Positions 53,249 to 61,929 are shown, counted from the stretch's first letter. The stretch is DNA of 64,000 bases from Candidatus Saccharimonadota bacterium (GCA_002746885.1 PDRS01000005.1:310001-374000), one strand, 5' to 3'. Notes: generated by a model from the letters alone, not told the origin. Translations and numbers: made by a program.

Positions 53249-54613
53249 ATGCAAGAATACATAGTAATCGGCGGTGGGGCACTGGTAGTGGTAACACTCG
53301 GTATTATCGGGTGGGTGCTTGCTATCAAGCGCAACGGATCTGGCTCGCAGGTCACCAATAAGCTCGCCCGCTCACTACGGAACGAAAGAGAAAAGTCAGA
53401 TATCATACTCGGCGCTATTCAGGACGGCGTGGTACTCATAGACGAACAACAAATCATTCGCCACTTTAACCAAGGCGCCGTTAACATCACCGGCTGGACG
53501 AAACAGGAAGCCGAAGGACTCGACTGGCACTCAGTATTGAAGTTCGTCAGCGCCAAGGGAGAAACCATTACAAGCGAGCAAACCCCGCTCGCCAAAGCTT
53601 TCGCAACCAGTCAGCCGCTCCGGGACAACACTGTCAGCATCAACACAAAAGCCGCAACAAATGTTGCTACAAATTTCAGCGTTTCACCCCTCATAGACGA
53701 CAAAAAACAGTGCACTGGTCTTGTGGCAATCTTCCGAGACGTGAGCGAAGAGCGCGCCGAAGAAAATCAGCGTGCCGAATTCATTAGCACCGCCAGTCAC
53801 GAGATGCGTACCCCCGTTGCGGCCATAGAAGGCTACCTCAGCCTCGCCCTCAATGAAAAGGTTGCCACCATAGATAACCGCGCCCGCGACTATCTAGAAA
53901 AAGCGCACAGCAGTACCAAACATCTCGGCCAGCTTTTTCAAGATCTCCTCACCAGTGCCAAGGCCGAAGACGGCCGCCTCACAAACCACCCGCGCGTCAC
54001 CGAAATGGGTGCTTTTCTGGAACAGCTCGCACAAGACCTGCGATTTTCGGCCGAAAAAAAGGGTTTATTTATGGAGTTTTTATTTGGCAATTCAGATATA
54101 AAAGACGCCAGTGGCAATGGCAAGGCTCATGACATGAACAAAATCGTGCGGCCGCTGTATTACGTACAGGTCGACCCAGACCGCATGCGCGAAGTTATTA
54201 CCAATATCTTTGATAACGCCTGTAAATACACCGAAGAGGGCAAAGTCAGCCTCGGACTAACTGGCAACAACGATGTCGTACAGATTTATATTCGCGACAC
54301 CGGCGCAGGCATCCCACCAGAAGATGTTCCACATCTGTTCCAGAAGTTTTATCGGGTAGATAATAGCGCGACCCGCACCATTGGCGGCACCGGACTGGGC
54401 TTGTTTATTTGCCGCAAAATCGTCGAGTTGTTCCAGGGGCGATTATGGGTTGAGAGCGAGCTAGGCAAGGGCAGCACGTTTTACATAAACATTCCGCGCC
54501 TCACATCGAAAAAAGCCGAAGAACTCATGGCAGCCGAGACAGTCGCACCGCTCGACACAAAAACCATCACACCTTCATCTTCATCAGCAGTATCGACAAC
54601 GGCAGCAGCGTGA
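53249..54613 (+). CDS. Sensor histidine kinase with one membrane helix and PAS domain
   Basis: At 454 aa it has a single helix (4-26) with a minimal N-terminus, a PAS domain (about 50-165; GAIQDGVVLIDEQQII), HisKA with His184 in ASHEMRTPV, and an HATPase with ITNIFDNACKYT, DTGAGIP and GGTGLGLFICRK. It resembles WalK/PhoR-type sensors without an extracellular domain. It is followed 60 bp later by a response regulator with an exceptional tail, presumably its partner. Confidence 0.92.
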   Translation: MQEYIVIGGGALVVVTLGIIGWVLAIKRNGSGSQVTNKLARSLRNEREKSDIILGAIQDGVVLIDEQQIIRHFNQGAVNITGWTKQEAEGLDWHSVLKFVSAKGETITSEQTPLAKAFATSQPLRDNTVSINTKAATNVATNFSVSPLIDDKKQCTGLVAIFRDVSEERAEENQRAEFISTASHEMRTPVAAIEGYLSLALNEKVATIDNRARDYLEKAHSSTKHLGQLFQDLLTSAKAEDGRLTNHPRVTEMGAFLEQLAQDLRFSAEKKGLFMEFLFGNSDIKDASGNGKAHDMNKIVRPLYYVQVDPDRMREVITNIFDNACKYTEEGKVSLGLTGNNDVVQIYIRDTGAGIPPEDVPHLFQKFYRVDNSATRTIGGTGLGLFICRKIVELFQGRLWVESELGKGSTFYINIPRLTSKKAEELMAAETVAPLDTKTITPSSSSAVSTTAAA

Positions 54614-54619
54614 TATACT
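54614..54619 (+). promoter_or_regulatory. Extended -10 box (TGA-TATACT) of the tailed response regulator
   Basis: Overlaps the end of the kinase gene and gives a leader of about 48 nt with AAGGGT before the GTG start. Confidence 0.5.
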
Positions 54620-54673
54620 GCCTAGGTAACAAACTATAAGCACTTTCACGAAGCAAGGGTATAAGGGTACACC

Positions 54674-56668
54674 GTGGCAAAACTACTCCTCGTCGAAGAC
54701 GACAACAATTTACGAGAAATTTATCAAGCACGCCTGAGCGCAGAAGGCTATGAGATCGTCACCGCCCAAAATGGCGAAGAGGCTCTTTCTGTTGCAAAAC
54801 AGCAACGTCCTGATCTCGTCATTTCCGATGTTATGATGCCGCGCATAAGCGGGTTTGAAATGCTCGATATTTTACGCGCCACACCCGAACTTGCTAACAC
54901 CAAAGTCATCATGCTAACCGCGCTGGGGCAGGCCGAAGACCAAGCACGCGCTGGCAGACTCGGCGCCGACAAGTACCTCGTAAAGTCACAGGTTACTCTT
55001 GAGGATATCGTCAACTGTGCCCGCGAGCTTTTGAGCGACACAAAAACCACTACGCCAGCACCCGCAGATGATACTTCTGCCACCACCGCTGCCGCTACTG
55101 GCGCGGCGGCCGCGACAACGCCAGATCCAGCGGTAGCAGCAGGTTCAGCAACCGCCCCAACATCCCCAGCAGACCCAGCCGCCGTTCCCGAACAAACAGA
55201 ACCGGTTGTTACCCAGCCGCAGACCGATCCAGCACCAACCGCAGCCCAAGACGACAGTAGTGATAATCCAGCGGCGACCGTAGATACGCCCGATCCAGCA
55301 GAACCAGCGGCAATAGCCAGCCCTACTGCAGCTACAAACCAACCCGACGCGCAGTCAGCGACCACGGAACCAGAACCAGCGCCAACGCCAGAAACGCAAC
55401 CCTCCGAGCCGACTCTGTCGGCGCCAGAACCAGCCACGCCAGCGCCATCCGCAGAAAGTCCTGCGCCAGAAGCACCCGCCCAAACAAGCTCAACGCAAAC
55501 TGCAGCAAGCCAAGACACCGCCACCCCCGAACCAGAACCCGTGCTTCCTCCAGTAGAAACACCCGAATCAACACCCCCGACAGACCCCCAGTCGCCAGCA
55601 AGCCCGAGCAGTCCCGAACAGGAGGCAGCGCAAGACACGCCAGCCACCGCAGAGCAGCCGCAGACACCCGCTAGTATTACGCCTCCAGCAGATCAGCAAA
55701 CACTCGCCGCCGAAGAGGCGACTATAGATTCGCAAATCGCCTCGTTTGCCAATGCGGCGACAGAATCAGCTCCAGAAACAGCGACAGCACAAGCAACAGA
55801 GCCTACGGCAGAGACAGCTCCCGAGCCAACCACAGAGCCAACCACAGAATCAGCAACGGGTTCAACGTCAGAGACAACGACAAAGCCAACCCCCGCGACC
55901 GAAGCCCCCGCGGCTCCATCTGCCGAGCAAAACGAAATAGCTAACGAACAAACCCTCACAGAAGCCGTCGAAGACTTAGCGGCCGCCGTCAATGAGCCGC
56001 CCGCGCCAGCTTTACCCCCCAGCCAAAAAACAGTACCCGGGGAAGAACCAGCCGCCACGAACAGCCCCGCCCCCGAAGCTACTCCCGCAGCAACGCCAGA
56101 ACCAGCAACAGAACCCGCCCCGACCGCACCTGCAAAATCCATTCCTGTCGTAGTGTCTGGCGATGACCAATCTCAACCGTCCGACGCTGCAACGCCAGCG
56201 CCCGCAACGCCAGCGCCAGAAACAGCACCAACACCAGAAACACAACCCGCCGAGGCAGCTCCATCAGATACTGAATCAGTCACGCCAGCCGCAGCTGCGC
56301 AACCGACCGAGGAAAAACCCGCATCGCCTCAGCTTCCGCCACCCGCCGACGACGACTCGGAACAAGTAACCGTCGCCGGAAAAAAGGTTATAAAACCTCT
56401 CAACGACATCACGAAAGGACCCAACCTAGACGAGCTTCTCGCCAAAGAAGCTGCCAAAGAGCAGGCTAACGCGGCTACCAACACACAAGCAGTCGTAGGA
56501 GGTACAACACCTACTCAACCGACAAACCAACCAGCAACAGCACCTGGCCTTCCAGAAAAACCCACCCAGCAAACTCAGCAGCCAGCGACACCACAGCAGC
56601 CCGCCGCTGCACCCCAACCACCCGTTCAGCAGCCCGCCGCAGACGACCCGAACAGCATCGCGCTCTAA
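54674..56668 (+). CDS. Response regulator with long Pro/Ala/Thr/Glu-rich tail
   Basis: Residues 1-120 are a normal receiver: LLVEDDNNL, phosphoacceptor Asp52 in VISDVMMP, ITALGQ-like Thr, Lys in YLVKSQV. After that come about 540 residues of low complexity, mainly Pro, Ala, Thr, Glu and Ser, with one more ordinary block near 568-600 (VTVAGKKVIKPLND and GPNLDELLAKEAAKEQ) and a Gln/Pro-rich end. No DNA-binding or enzymatic output is visible. The start is GTG. The frame stays open without stops for 1995 bp and codon pattern is consistent, so the tail is real. Function of the tail is unknown; a scaffold or a long flexible tether are possibilities. Confidence 0.85.
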   Translation: MAKLLLVEDDNNLREIYQARLSAEGYEIVTAQNGEEALSVAKQQRPDLVISDVMMPRISGFEMLDILRATPELANTKVIMLTALGQAEDQARAGRLGADKYLVKSQVTLEDIVNCARELLSDTKTTTPAPADDTSATTAAATGAAAATTPDPAVAAGSATAPTSPADPAAVPEQTEPVVTQPQTDPAPTAAQDDSSDNPAATVDTPDPAEPAAIASPTAATNQPDAQSATTEPEPAPTPETQPSEPTLSAPEPATPAPSAESPAPEAPAQTSSTQTAASQDTATPEPEPVLPPVETPESTPPTDPQSPASPSSPEQEAAQDTPATAEQPQTPASITPPADQQTLAAEEATIDSQIASFANAATESAPETATAQATEPTAETAPEPTTEPTTESATGSTSETTTKPTPATEAPAAPSAEQNEIANEQTLTEAVEDLAAAVNEPPAPALPPSQKTVPGEEPAATNSPAPEATPAATPEPATEPAPTAPAKSIPVVVSGDDQSQPSDAATPAPATPAPETAPTPETQPAEAAPSDTESVTPAAAAQPTEEKPASPQLPPPADDDSEQVTVAGKKVIKPLNDITKGPNLDELLAKEAAKEQANAATNTQAVVGGTTPTQPTNQPATAPGLPEKPTQQTQQPATPQQPAAAPQPPVQQPAADDPNSIAL

Positions 56669-56698
56669 ACATATAAGCTCATCTAGCAGTAAACGCAG

Positions 56699-56704
56699 TA
56701 TACT
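56699..56704 (+). promoter_or_regulatory. -10 box (TATACT), 6 nt before ATG at 56711
   Basis: Predicts a leaderless mRNA. Confidence 0.65.
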
Positions 56705-56710
56705 AGTGTT

Positions 56711-57391
56711 ATGCGTATCAATAAGTATGTGGCGTACACTTCGTCGCTCAGCCGCCGTGCGGCCGATGCCGCCATCACCGACGGCCGCGTAACGATAAAT
56801 AACCGCGTAGCCCAAACCGGATCCCAGGTGCAGCCAACGGATACAGTATGTCTGGACGGCACACGACTCACCCCAGCCGCCACCCACACGACTATCATAC
56901 TCAACAAACCCACAGGGTACGTTTGCTCGCGAAACGGGCAGGGTAGTAAAACCGTTTTTGCACTTTTGCCGTCCAAATACCAGCACCTGCAGCCTGTCGG
57001 CCGCCTCGACAAGGACTCTTCCGGTCTACTGCTCTTAACAAGCGACGGCGACCTCGCCAACCAGCTAACCCATCCCCGATACGCCAAAACAAAGGTTTAC
57101 GAAATCACGCTCGACAAACCTCTCCAGCCCCATCATCAACAGCTAATCACCGACCGCGGTATCATGCTCGAAGACGGCCTCTCCCGTTTTACTATCACAA
57201 GACAAGACTCAAAAAACATGAGTCATAGACATCCTACGTACGAAGTACGCATGCAGGAAGGCCGCAATCGCCAAATTCGCCGCAGTTTCGCTGCCCTCGG
57301 CTACACCGTCACCACACTCCACCGCACCCACTTCGGCCCCTACGCCCTCAAAGATTTGCAAATTGGCGCATATTGTACCGTCCAGGTGTAA
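56711..57391 (+). CDS. rRNA pseudouridine synthase, RsuA/RluB/RluE/RluF family
   Basis: The 226-aa protein has an N-terminal S4 RNA-binding domain (1-55, RINKYVAYTSSLSRRAAD) and a catalytic domain with the family motif GRLDKDSSGLLLLT (catalytic Asp near residue 100), then YEITLDKPL and the EGRNRQIRRSF motif. It isomerises a uridine in 16S or 23S rRNA; which one cannot be told. It lies upstream of der and downstream of the two-component pair, with its own leaderless-type promoter. Confidence 0.9.
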   Translation: MRINKYVAYTSSLSRRAADAAITDGRVTINNRVAQTGSQVQPTDTVCLDGTRLTPAATHTTIILNKPTGYVCSRNGQGSKTVFALLPSKYQHLQPVGRLDKDSSGLLLLTSDGDLANQLTHPRYAKTKVYEITLDKPLQPHHQQLITDRGIMLEDGLSRFTITRQDSKNMSHRHPTYEVRMQEGRNRQIRRSFAALGYTVTTLHRTHFGPYALKDLQIGAYCTVQV

Positions 57392-57415
57392 TTGGCGCCA
57401 GTACATGACCGCTGT

Positions 57416-57421
57416 TATACT
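57416..57421 (+). promoter_or_regulatory. Extended -10 box (TGT-TATACT), 7 nt before der ATG
   Basis: Predicts a leaderless der mRNA and fixes the start at 57429. Confidence 0.65.
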
Positions 57422-57428
57422 GGAAAGA

Positions 57429-58940
57429 ATGAGTAGTAAATTACCGATTGTGGCCATAGTAGGGCGGGCAAACGTGGGGAAGAGCAGTCTTTTCAACGCC
57501 GTACTCGAACGGCGCGAAGCCATTGTAGCGCAAGAAGCAGGCACCACGCGAGATAGCGTATGGGCGAAAGCCTCGTGGTCTGCGCCGCACGACAACCGCC
57601 CAAACACCACCGCAGGCGATACGCCTGCCAACTCCAGCGCGCCTCTTTCGTCTCACGAGTCTTCCGCTAAAAACCGTTTCGATTTTTGGCTAGTCGACAC
57701 CGCTGGCATGAAAACCGCCGAAGACGACTTTGAGTTTACCATTCAAGAACAGATTACTCAGGCGGCCGACAGCGCCGATATCATATGGGTGGTCGTAGAA
57801 GCCAACGTGCCTATCGGCGAGGAAGATCGCCGCGTTGCCAAAATCGCCCTCAAAAGCGGCAAACCAGTTTTTCTCGTCGTCAACAAGGTAGATAAAGCGC
57901 GCGGACACGACCTACAGGGGTTCGACCGGCTCGGTATTCGCCACATTTTTCCAACCAGCACCACGCAAAATCGCGGTATTTCACAGCTGCTCGACACGCT
58001 CGCGCAACAAATTCCACAAAAAGTCCTCAGCGACAACCCAAACAAGGTAAAGCTCGCCTTGCTCGGCCGCCCAAATGTCGGTAAAAGCGCGCTTTTCAAC
58101 ACCCTAGCAAAAAAACAGCAAGCCATCGTAGCTGACCGCGCCGGTACTACCCGCGATGTCAACCGCACGAGCGTTCGTTACGAAGGCCGCGAAATTGAGC
58201 TACTAGACACCGCTGGTATTCGCCGCAGCGGAAAAATCGGACGGGGAATCGAACATTTCAGCATCATTCGCAGCCTCGCCGCCATAGAGCAAGCTGATGT
58301 ATGCTTACTCCTCATGGACGTAAACGAGCTCAACACCGGCCTCGACCAAAAAATCGCTGGCATGATAGAGGAAGCGGGCAAGGGACTCATTATCGTCGTC
58401 AGTAAATGGGATAGCGTAGAAGGAAAAGATGCCTACACCAGAGACGCCCTCGCCCCGCAGATCGCTGACGCCTTTAGTTTCGTCCCCTGGGCGCCGCTCA
58501 TCTTTACTAGTAGCCTTACGGGGCAAAATGTCACCAAAATTTTCGACCTCACGCTCCAAGTAGCGGAGCATCGGCGGACTCGCATCGCCACCAGCGCATT
58601 AAACACCTGGCTCGCAAGCATCACCGCAAAACACCCGCCCGCCGGACTCAAAAACCGCGCCCCAAAGCTCAATTACATGATTCAGGAAACAGACAACCCT
58701 ACGCCTGCTTTCAAGATATTTGGCGCTCACACTCGTTTTCTTCACTGGAGCTACAAGCGCTACATGGAGCGCGAACTCCGACAGGAATGGAACTTCGATG
58801 GCACAGCTGTGCAACTGTGGTTTATCGAAAAAGAAGGCCGCCACAAACACGGCAATAGCCCAACCAAAGCACCCCGATCCGGCACACAACGAAAAATCGT
58901 GAAAAATAAAAAACGAAGCGGTAAAATGAGAAAGACATGA
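57429..58940 (+). CDS. der: Ribosome biogenesis GTPase Der (EngA)
   Basis: The 503-aa protein has two tandem GTPase domains, the hallmark of Der: P-loops GRANVGKS (12-19) and GRPNVGKS (near 215), switch DTAG motifs (LVDTAGMK; LLDTAGIR), and NKVD and SKWD guanine-specificity motifs. A KH-like C-terminal domain and a basic tail follow. It acts in 50S subunit assembly. The first domain has an insert of about 25 residues between switch I and DTAG. A longer in-frame start upstream is rejected because the -10 box lies inside it. Confidence 0.95.
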   Translation: MSSKLPIVAIVGRANVGKSSLFNAVLERREAIVAQEAGTTRDSVWAKASWSAPHDNRPNTTAGDTPANSSAPLSSHESSAKNRFDFWLVDTAGMKTAEDDFEFTIQEQITQAADSADIIWVVVEANVPIGEEDRRVAKIALKSGKPVFLVVNKVDKARGHDLQGFDRLGIRHIFPTSTTQNRGISQLLDTLAQQIPQKVLSDNPNKVKLALLGRPNVGKSALFNTLAKKQQAIVADRAGTTRDVNRTSVRYEGREIELLDTAGIRRSGKIGRGIEHFSIIRSLAAIEQADVCLLLMDVNELNTGLDQKIAGMIEEAGKGLIIVVSKWDSVEGKDAYTRDALAPQIADAFSFVPWAPLIFTSSLTGQNVTKIFDLTLQVAEHRRTRIATSALNTWLASITAKHPPAGLKNRAPKLNYMIQETDNPTPAFKIFGAHTRFLHWSYKRYMERELRQEWNFDGTAVQLWFIEKEGRHKHGNSPTKAPRSGTQRKIVKNKKRSGKMRKT

Positions 58941-59058
58941 TCCAAGCGCAAAAAACCAAACAACAGGGAAGGCGACCGCATCGCCCAACAGAAAGGGCGA
59001 CGCTATCCCTGTTCGCGCTAAGGAAAACTGAAGCAACCCAACTCGGAGGAAAAAGTCT

Positions 59059-59697
59059 ATGGCTTTGTTCGTAAAACGCCCCGAAATCGGAAGTCGTTTG
59101 AGTTTCACGACCTACGGCATGAACAAAACCCTTCTGCTCGTCGGGCTCGGTAACCCTGGCCGCGAGTACGACGGCACGCGGCACAACATTGGTTTTGCTT
59201 GTCTTGACGCCTTTGCCGCCGCAAACGATTTTGAGCCGTGGGTGAATAAAACAGACATGAAATGCACGCTAGCCACCAAAACCGTGGGCGACACCCGTGT
59301 TATCTTGTGCAAGCCCCAGACCTTTATGAACCTCAGCGGCGAAGCCGTACAGGCCGTACTGCATTTTTATAAGCTCAACCTCGAACAAGTCGTCGTCGTG
59401 TACGATGACGTAGCGGTCGATTTCGGCCAAGTTCGCCTGCGCCGCGGCGGCAGCAGCGCTGGTCATAATGGCATCAAAAACATCACAAAACACTTGAGCA
59501 GTGAAGACTATGGCCGCGTGCGCGTAGGGGTCGGACCCAAAAAACCTGAGCAGATCGATTCCGCCGACTTCGTTCTCCAAACATTCAGCGCAAAAGAGCA
59601 GGAAAACATACCGAAGCTTCTGCGTGAAACCAACGCCACCCTCAGCGAACTCGCCTATGGCTCACCTCTCACCCCCGACACACGCAGCTTTTTATAG
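59059..59697 (+). CDS. pth: Peptidyl-tRNA hydrolase
   Basis: Pth releases peptides from peptidyl-tRNA that dropped off ribosomes. Motifs are GLGNPGREYDGTRHNIGF with catalytic His42, FMNLSGEAV (Asn), VVYDDVAVDFGQVRLRRGGSSAGHNGIKNI (Asp and the substrate-binding Asn), and VGVGPKK. Length 212 aa with a 20-residue N-terminal extension if the ATG at 59059 is used; this has GGAGG 12 nt upstream, while ATG 59119 would give the textbook start. It follows der, so both are in a translation-maintenance block. Confidence 0.93.
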   Translation: MALFVKRPEIGSRLSFTTYGMNKTLLLVGLGNPGREYDGTRHNIGFACLDAFAAANDFEPWVNKTDMKCTLATKTVGDTRVILCKPQTFMNLSGEAVQAVLHFYKLNLEQVVVVYDDVAVDFGQVRLRRGGSSAGHNGIKNITKHLSSEDYGRVRVGVGPKKPEQIDSADFVLQTFSAKEQENIPKLLRETNATLSELAYGSPLTPDTRSFL

Positions 59698-59782
59698 CTA
59701 TCTTTGTTGAGTCACGCAGCTTCCACGCCACGTCCGCAGTTCAAACACAGTGTTCGTAACACGAGGGTCCGCTAGACGGTGC

Positions 59783-59788
59783 TATACT
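59783..59788 (+). promoter_or_regulatory. Extended -10 box (TGC-TATACT) of the SDR gene at 59822
   Basis: Here the leader is about 25-30 nt and a ribosome site (AAGGAG) is present, a leadered contrast to the leaderless genes. Confidence 0.55.
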
Positions 59789-59821
59789 ACGAAAAGAACG
59801 TTGAGGTAATCAAGGAGAAAA

Positions 59822-60478
59822 ATGGCCGATCAGCAAAAACCTACTCTAGTTATAACCGGCGCGGCAGGAGGGCTTGGGCGCGAGCTATCACGCGTAGCCA
59901 GCGACGCAGGATATCACGTGTATGGGGTAGTCAGAAGTGACGACGACGAGGTTTCTTCCGGGACGCAGAAAATCATTGCCGACCTCGAAGACCCCGAAGC
60001 GGTCAAAGCAGGCTTTCGGGCGATTGCCGCCGACTCGCAATCATCAAATATCGCGGTCATCGCAAACGCGGGAAAATATGTCAGTCTAGAGGTAAGCGAG
60101 TGGACTGCCGAGGTGTTTCGAGACATGTGGAATGCCAATTTTATTACCGCACTCAACACGACTATTGCGGCTCAGGAAGTTTTTGCATCTGGACGCGTCG
60201 TGTATCTTCTGGGGCAAAACGCGTTTGAGCCCAACGACGGTTCTGGTCCGTACGGTGTCGCCAAGATGGCGATCAATCGGATGGTTGAGTCGCTGCGACT
60301 AGAAGACAAAGGCCGGCCGTGGGACTATTCGTTGATCGCCAGCGGCTCAATAAACACGTGGTCCGACACGGCAGAGCCAGAAACCATAGACATCAATGAA
60401 GCAGCTCAAGAAATCCTCAGGGTCGCCCTCTGGAACGGCACAAGCGCGCCAGCTTTCTTGCTGATGACGCCGAGCTGA
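59822..60478 (+). CDS. Short-chain dehydrogenase/reductase
   Basis: The 218-aa protein has cofactor loop TGAAGGLG (12-19), VVRSDDDE after strand 2, ADLEDPEAV for adenine binding, IANAGKYV near 78, and YGVAK (Tyr near 143). The usual catalytic Ser region reads YLLGQNAF, so the serine may be missing. The substrate is unknown. AAGGAG 6 nt before the ATG sets the start. It is followed by the minus-strand RNA gene, whose terminator begins about 80 bp after its stop. Confidence 0.82.
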   Translation: MADQQKPTLVITGAAGGLGRELSRVASDAGYHVYGVVRSDDDEVSSGTQKIIADLEDPEAVKAGFRAIAADSQSSNIAVIANAGKYVSLEVSEWTAEVFRDMWNANFITALNTTIAAQEVFASGRVVYLLGQNAFEPNDGSGPYGVAKMAINRMVESLRLEDKGRPWDYSLIASGSINTWSDTAEPETIDINEAAQEILRVALWNGTSAPAFLLMTPS

Positions 60479-60560
60479 AGCCTCGATTGGTCACTTGGCA
60501 GCTGTCTGGCGCATTGCGCAAAACCGATCCGCGCGGCAACCCTCGCAAGGTACTCACACT

Positions 60561-60612
60561 CAAAAAAACACAAAAGGCCTTACAAGAGGGGGTGGGCACC
60601 GCTTGTAAGGCC
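60561..60612 (-). terminator. Intrinsic terminator of the minus-strand RNA
   Basis: On the minus strand GGCCTTACAAG, a 15-nt loop and CTTGTAAGGCC (11 bp, perfect) run into a tail of mainly T (TTTTGTGTTTTTTT). On the plus strand the tail is A-rich, so the direction is clear. Confidence 0.85.
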
Positions 60613-61011
60613 ATTTATGGAGACCACCGAAGTGATCTCCCTCCACCCTTCAACCCACCCTCAGACAGCGAAACATCGATACACCTATGAAGTCTACGGT
60701 GACGTGTCTCCCCACCGCACGCGGCGCGGGGAACCGTTCAGGCTCACTCCTTATCTGGGGTCTTCGCAAAGCCAACGGCTTCGCCAAGGTCCTAGTTAAA
60801 GGGGTTAGTTTGTTTTAGAACGTCTACTCGACGAGATGTCGAAAAAAAGAAAAGTGGAGGGTAACAACTTTTGCCATCCGCTTACTAGCAGACAGTGGCA
60901 CGCTCTAAAACAATCTAACAGTTGTTCTCGCGCTACTGCACAAGAACAGTTAGAATGGGGTAATATAAGGTGCGAAAGTGTCGTTCACGCAAGCGTGCAC
61001 AACGCTTATGA
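60561..61011 (-). ncRNA. Unidentified structured non-coding RNA, about 450 nt
   Basis: The gap between two plus-strand genes holds a minus-strand unit with a near-consensus promoter and a clean intrinsic terminator and no ORF of note. Within it are several stable elements: a long-range 13-bp helix (60810-60822 with 60901-60913), a TGCCA/TGGCA hairpin inside it, a stem GCGAAGCC/GGCTTTGC, a hairpin with CCCC/GGGG arms, and a 9-bp stem closed by a TTCG tetraloop near 60619-60640. I looked for the RNase P core (GAGGAAAGTCC-like), the tmRNA end (GGTTCGANTCC...CCA), a tmRNA-like tag ending in LAA, and the SRP tetraloop motif, and found none. It may be a divergent version of one of these or a new RNA. 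Confidence 0.65.
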
Positions 61012-61017
61012 GTTGCC

Positions 61018-61046
61018 ATTTTAGCAAAAACGTGTCATATTGTCAA
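61018..61046 (-). promoter_or_regulatory. Near-consensus promoter of the minus-strand RNA
   Basis: TTGACA (61041-61046 on the complement), 17-nt spacer, TAAAAT (61018-61023 on the complement). It is the best -35/-10 pair in the window, as expected for an abundant stable RNA. It lies 20 bp upstream of the dprA start, on the opposite strand. Confidence 0.8.
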
Positions 61047-61065
61047 TACTTTTTCACTATTTGGT

Positions 61066-61929
61066 ATGAAAGTAAAAAAAGTTACATTAAACGATAATGC
61101 TTATCCTTCTGTATTGAAGGATATTGCCTCGCCGCCAAAAGAACTCTACTACCTAGGAGCAGAGCCAGCCGCATGGCTAAAGCGTCCGCGAGTAGCCATC
61201 GTTGGCAGCCGCGCCATAACACCATATGGCAAAATCGTCACAACGCAACTAGCGGCTGCACTGGCCGAACGAAACATCAGTATCGTGAGCGGGCTTGCCC
61301 TTGGGGTTGATGCGGTAGCCCACCAGGCAGCGACACAGTCTGGCGGCCTGCACATTGCCGTGCTGGCAAACGGCCTCAATCAAATATATCCAGCGAGCAA
61401 CACTTCGCTAGCGCGCAAACTGCTTGAGCAGGGTGGAACAATTATCTCAGAGTACCCCGAAGGTATGCCGAGCCTGAAACAAAACTTCGTCGCCCGCAAC
61501 CGCATCATCGCTGGACTAGCCGATGCACTACTCATCACCGAAGCCTCCGACAAAAGTGGTACGCTACACACTGCCCGTTTTGCTATGGAGCAGGGCAGAG
61601 ATGTCATGGTCGTACCAGGCAACATCACCAGCCCAAACAGCGTAGGCTGCAACCAACTCATAAAGTCAGGCGCCACACCAGTGACATCTCTGGAAGATAT
61701 TCTCTTTGTGCTCGGTGCGAAAAACCTCGCAACAACAACGTACATACACAAAGGAGACACCCCAGAAGAGCAGCTACTACTAGATCTCCTGTACAACGGC
61801 GTCAGCGACGCCCACGATTTATTAATGGAAAGCGGCCTAACACCTACGCAGTTTAGCCAAACCCTCACCATGCTTGAACTCTCTGGGAAAATCAATCCAC
61901 TCGGAAACAATCATTGGGCGCCGGCATAA
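61066..61929 (+). CDS. dprA: DNA-processing protein DprA
   Basis: DprA loads RecA onto incoming single-stranded DNA during natural transformation. The 287-aa protein has the Rossmann-like core with VGSRAITPYG, SGLALGVDAVAHQAA, VLANGLNQIYP, ISEYPEG and RNRIIAGLADALLITEA, and a C-terminal winged-helix (about 220-287, LLDLLYNGVSDAHDLLMESG). The N-terminal SAM domain of pneumococcal DprA is absent. The upstream region is shared with the divergent RNA promoter. Candidate Phyla bacteria often keep dprA and comEC, consistent with DNA uptake. Confidence 0.92.
   Translation: MKVKKVTLNDNAYPSVLKDIASPPKELYYLGAEPAAWLKRPRVAIVGSRAITPYGKIVTTQLAAALAERNISIVSGLALGVDAVAHQAATQSGGLHIAVLANGLNQIYPASNTSLARKLLEQGGTIISEYPEGMPSLKQNFVARNRIIAGLADALLITEASDKSGTLHTARFAMEQGRDVMVVPGNITSPNSVGCNQLIKSGATPVTSLEDILFVLGAKNLATTTYIHKGDTPEEQLLLDLLYNGVSDAHDLLMESGLTPTQFSQTLTMLELSGKINPLGNNHWAPA

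Noticed and set aside
54748..55647. 299-codon minus-strand frame opposite the tailed response regulator
   Set aside because: The repetitive Pro/Ala/Thr codons leave a Gly/Ser/Val-rich antisense frame; no start signal.
60576..60612. T-box-like motif on the plus strand (GGGTGGGCACCGC)
   Set aside because: One base too long for the T-box consensus, no specifier stem upstream, and the hairpin reads as a terminator for the minus-strand RNA.
60561..61011. tmRNA, RNase P or SRP RNA as identity of the minus-strand RNA
   Set aside because: No tRNA-like ends, no alanine-rich tag frame, no GAGGAAAGTCC-type core and no SRP tetraloop motif were found by eye; a divergent form cannot be excluded.
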